Virus record (IMG/VR): IMGVR_UViG_3300034684_000114
Span: 1 to 23,665 of that record
Direction: 5' to 3' (one strand)
Source: a virus
DNA: 23,665 nt
A program made the position numbers and the translations under genes. Shown piece by piece: positions 22,699 to 23,665 of the stretch (position 1 is the stretch's first letter; the number at the start of each line of letters is the position of its first letter). The notes below the pieces were generated by a model. That model was not told the DNA's origin. It ran no database searches and saw only the letters and a program-made list of their open reading frames with translations.

Positions 22699-23250
22699 AT
22701 GCCAACAAAATCAAATAACACCGGCGGGCGCGGCGGCAGACGTCCCGGTGCCGGACGTAAGAAAAGCCCCGTCCGTGAGAAATATGAAAACGGAAATCCG
22801 GGCGGCAGGGATCTCACCGTGCTGGACATCCCGGATGTCGAAGGCGAGGAAATGCCGACCCCGCACGACTTCCTATCTGCCAAGCAGCACGATGGCACCA
22901 CGCTGGAAGCCGGTGAAATCTACAGAGAAACATGGGAATGGCTGGACAAGATCGGCGTAGCCAAGGCGGTATCTCCTCAGCTTCTGGAGCGATACGCGAT
23001 GTGCTCTGCAAGATGGATTCAGTGTGAAGATATGACCACTCGGCTCGGATACCTGAGCAAACATCCGACGACTGGGAAGCCTATCCCTTCTCCCTTCATC
23101 AATATCGGCATCAATTACATGAATCAGGCAAGCCGCCTGTGGAACGAGATCTTCCAGATCGTAAAAGAGAACTGCGCTACGGAATACAGCGGCCTCAATC
23201 CACAGGACGACGTGATGGAGAGGCTTCTAAGAGCCAGAAAGGGAATGTAA
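22699..23250 (+). CDS. Phage terminase small subunit, P27 family
   Basis: This 183-aa protein begins with a basic Gly/Arg segment (GGRGGRRPGAGRKKSPVREK), typical of small terminases, followed by PTPHDFLSAKQHDG and the P27-type helical body (YRETWEWLDKIGVA, ERYAMCSARWIQCEDM, NYMNQASRLWNEIFQIVKEN). It recognises phage DNA and loads the large terminase. ATG at 22699 follows GGGAGGCGG. The large terminase is expected downstream of the window, after the ParB-domain gene. Confidence 0.92.
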   Translation: MPTKSNNTGGRGGRRPGAGRKKSPVREKYENGNPGGRDLTVLDIPDVEGEEMPTPHDFLSAKQHDGTTLEAGEIYRETWEWLDKIGVAKAVSPQLLERYAMCSARWIQCEDMTTRLGYLSKHPTTGKPIPSPFINIGINYMNQASRLWNEIFQIVKENCATEYSGLNPQDDVMERLLRARKGM

Positions 23251-23665
23251 ATGAATACACAAAGATTCGAACAGGTACCTATAGATAAGCTGGTGCCTTA
23301 TGCCCGGAATGCCCGGACACATAGTAAAGAACAGATTCTTCAGCTGCGCTCGTCCCTGCGCGAGTTCGGTTTTGTGAGCCCTGCGGTCATCGATGCGGAT
23401 TACAACATCCTCGTCGGCCACGGCAGAATTGAAGCTGCCCGCGCAGAAGGCTATGAAACCGTGCCCTGCGTCTTTGCCGAGAACCTGACGGACGCTCAGA
23501 AGCGTGCATACATCCTCGCGGACAATCAGCTGGCGCTGAACGCAGGCTGGGATGAGGAAATGCTGTCGGTCGAATTATCTGACCTGCAGGATCAGTCCTT
23601 TGACCTATCTCTCCTCGGCTTTGACGCCGGTGAGCTGGATAAGCTGCTCGGCACCGGGAATGAAA
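23251..23665 (+). CDS. ParB-domain protein, N-terminal part (probable phage DNA methylase)
   Basis: 138 codons are visible before the window ends. The N-terminus is a ParB/Srx-like domain: VPIDKLVPYARNARTH, LRSSLREFGFVSPAVI, LVGHGRIEAARAEGY, then AYILADNQLAL. In phages this domain next to the small terminase is usually fused to an N4/N6 DNA methylase, so a methylase is expected after the cut. The ATG follows the terminase stop directly (TAAATG), which implies coupling. If it is a methylase, the element carries a second modification activity besides the left operon. Confidence 0.9.
   Translation, partial: MNTQRFEQVPIDKLVPYARNARTHSKEQILQLRSSLREFGFVSPAVIDADYNILVGHGRIEAARAEGYETVPCVFAENLTDAQKRAYILADNQLALNAGWDEEMLSVELSDLQDQSFDLSLLGFDAGELDKLLGTGNE

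Noticed and set aside
1-23665. CRISPR arrays, tRNA or rRNA genes, insertion sequences
   Set aside because: No regularly spaced repeats, cloverleaf signatures, rRNA blocks or transposase motifs were seen on either strand.

Overview
The window looks like part of a temperate phage or prophage-like element of a gut-type Firmicute (Clostridia, most likely Lachnospiraceae-like). This is inferred from strong AGGAGG-type ribosome sites, a consensus sigma-A promoter, and a rightward gene set typical of phages from that group: DUF2800, DUF2815, family A DNA polymerase, VapE-type primase-helicase, VRR-NUC, SNF2-like helicase, DUF1492, HNH and P27-type small terminase. No host housekeeping gene, rRNA, tRNA, integrase or recognisable lysogeny repressor was seen, so the exact element type is an inference.

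Left part (about 88-10994, all minus strand): one tightly packed, mostly overlapping nine-gene operon that reads as a compound anti-phage locus. From its promoter leftward it encodes: an unfamiliar 310-aa protein; an unfamiliar 216-aa protein that shares a short IPNYGTIN motif with the first; a 70-aa excisionase-like HTH protein; a 765-aa RloC/PrrC-like ATPase with zinc hook and candidate anticodon-nuclease residues; a methyltransferase-fold protein without the NPPY catalytic motif; an Eco57I-like N6-adenine methylase with NPPY; a small EVE/PUA-like protein; a 992-aa GIY-YIG-like/helicase/SH3-like fusion; and a 337-aa protein of unknown function. My reading is a restriction-modification system with a split methylase, an EVE-type reader and a nuclease-helicase, guarded by an RNA-targeting RloC-like back-up. 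It matches none of the named systems I can recall gene for gene.

Control region (10995-11289): a sigma-A promoter for the leftward operon (perfect -10, 17-bp spacer) lies inside an inverted repeat GTCAGTA-N16-TACTGAC, and is followed by a leader of roughly 170 nt. A 13-nt sequence in that leader recurs in the 3' region of the first rightward gene.

Right part (11290-23665, plus strand): a phage replication-to-packaging module. It runs sigma-like regulator, terminator, repeated RNA-like element, two small genes, DUF2800 nuclease, DUF2815 ssDNA-binding-like protein, membrane/coiled-coil protein, DNA polymerase, DUF4406-like protein, small protein, PrimPol-VapE helicase, VRR-NUC nuclease, SNF2-like helicase, small protein, DUF1492 regulator, HNH nuclease, small terminase, and the start of a ParB-domain (probably methylase) gene cut by the window edge. 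Replication genes are translationally coupled; the DUF1492-HNH gap looks like a late control region and the HNH-terminase gap like a cos/pac candidate. The left operon is visibly more AT-rich than the right module, which suggests separate origins.
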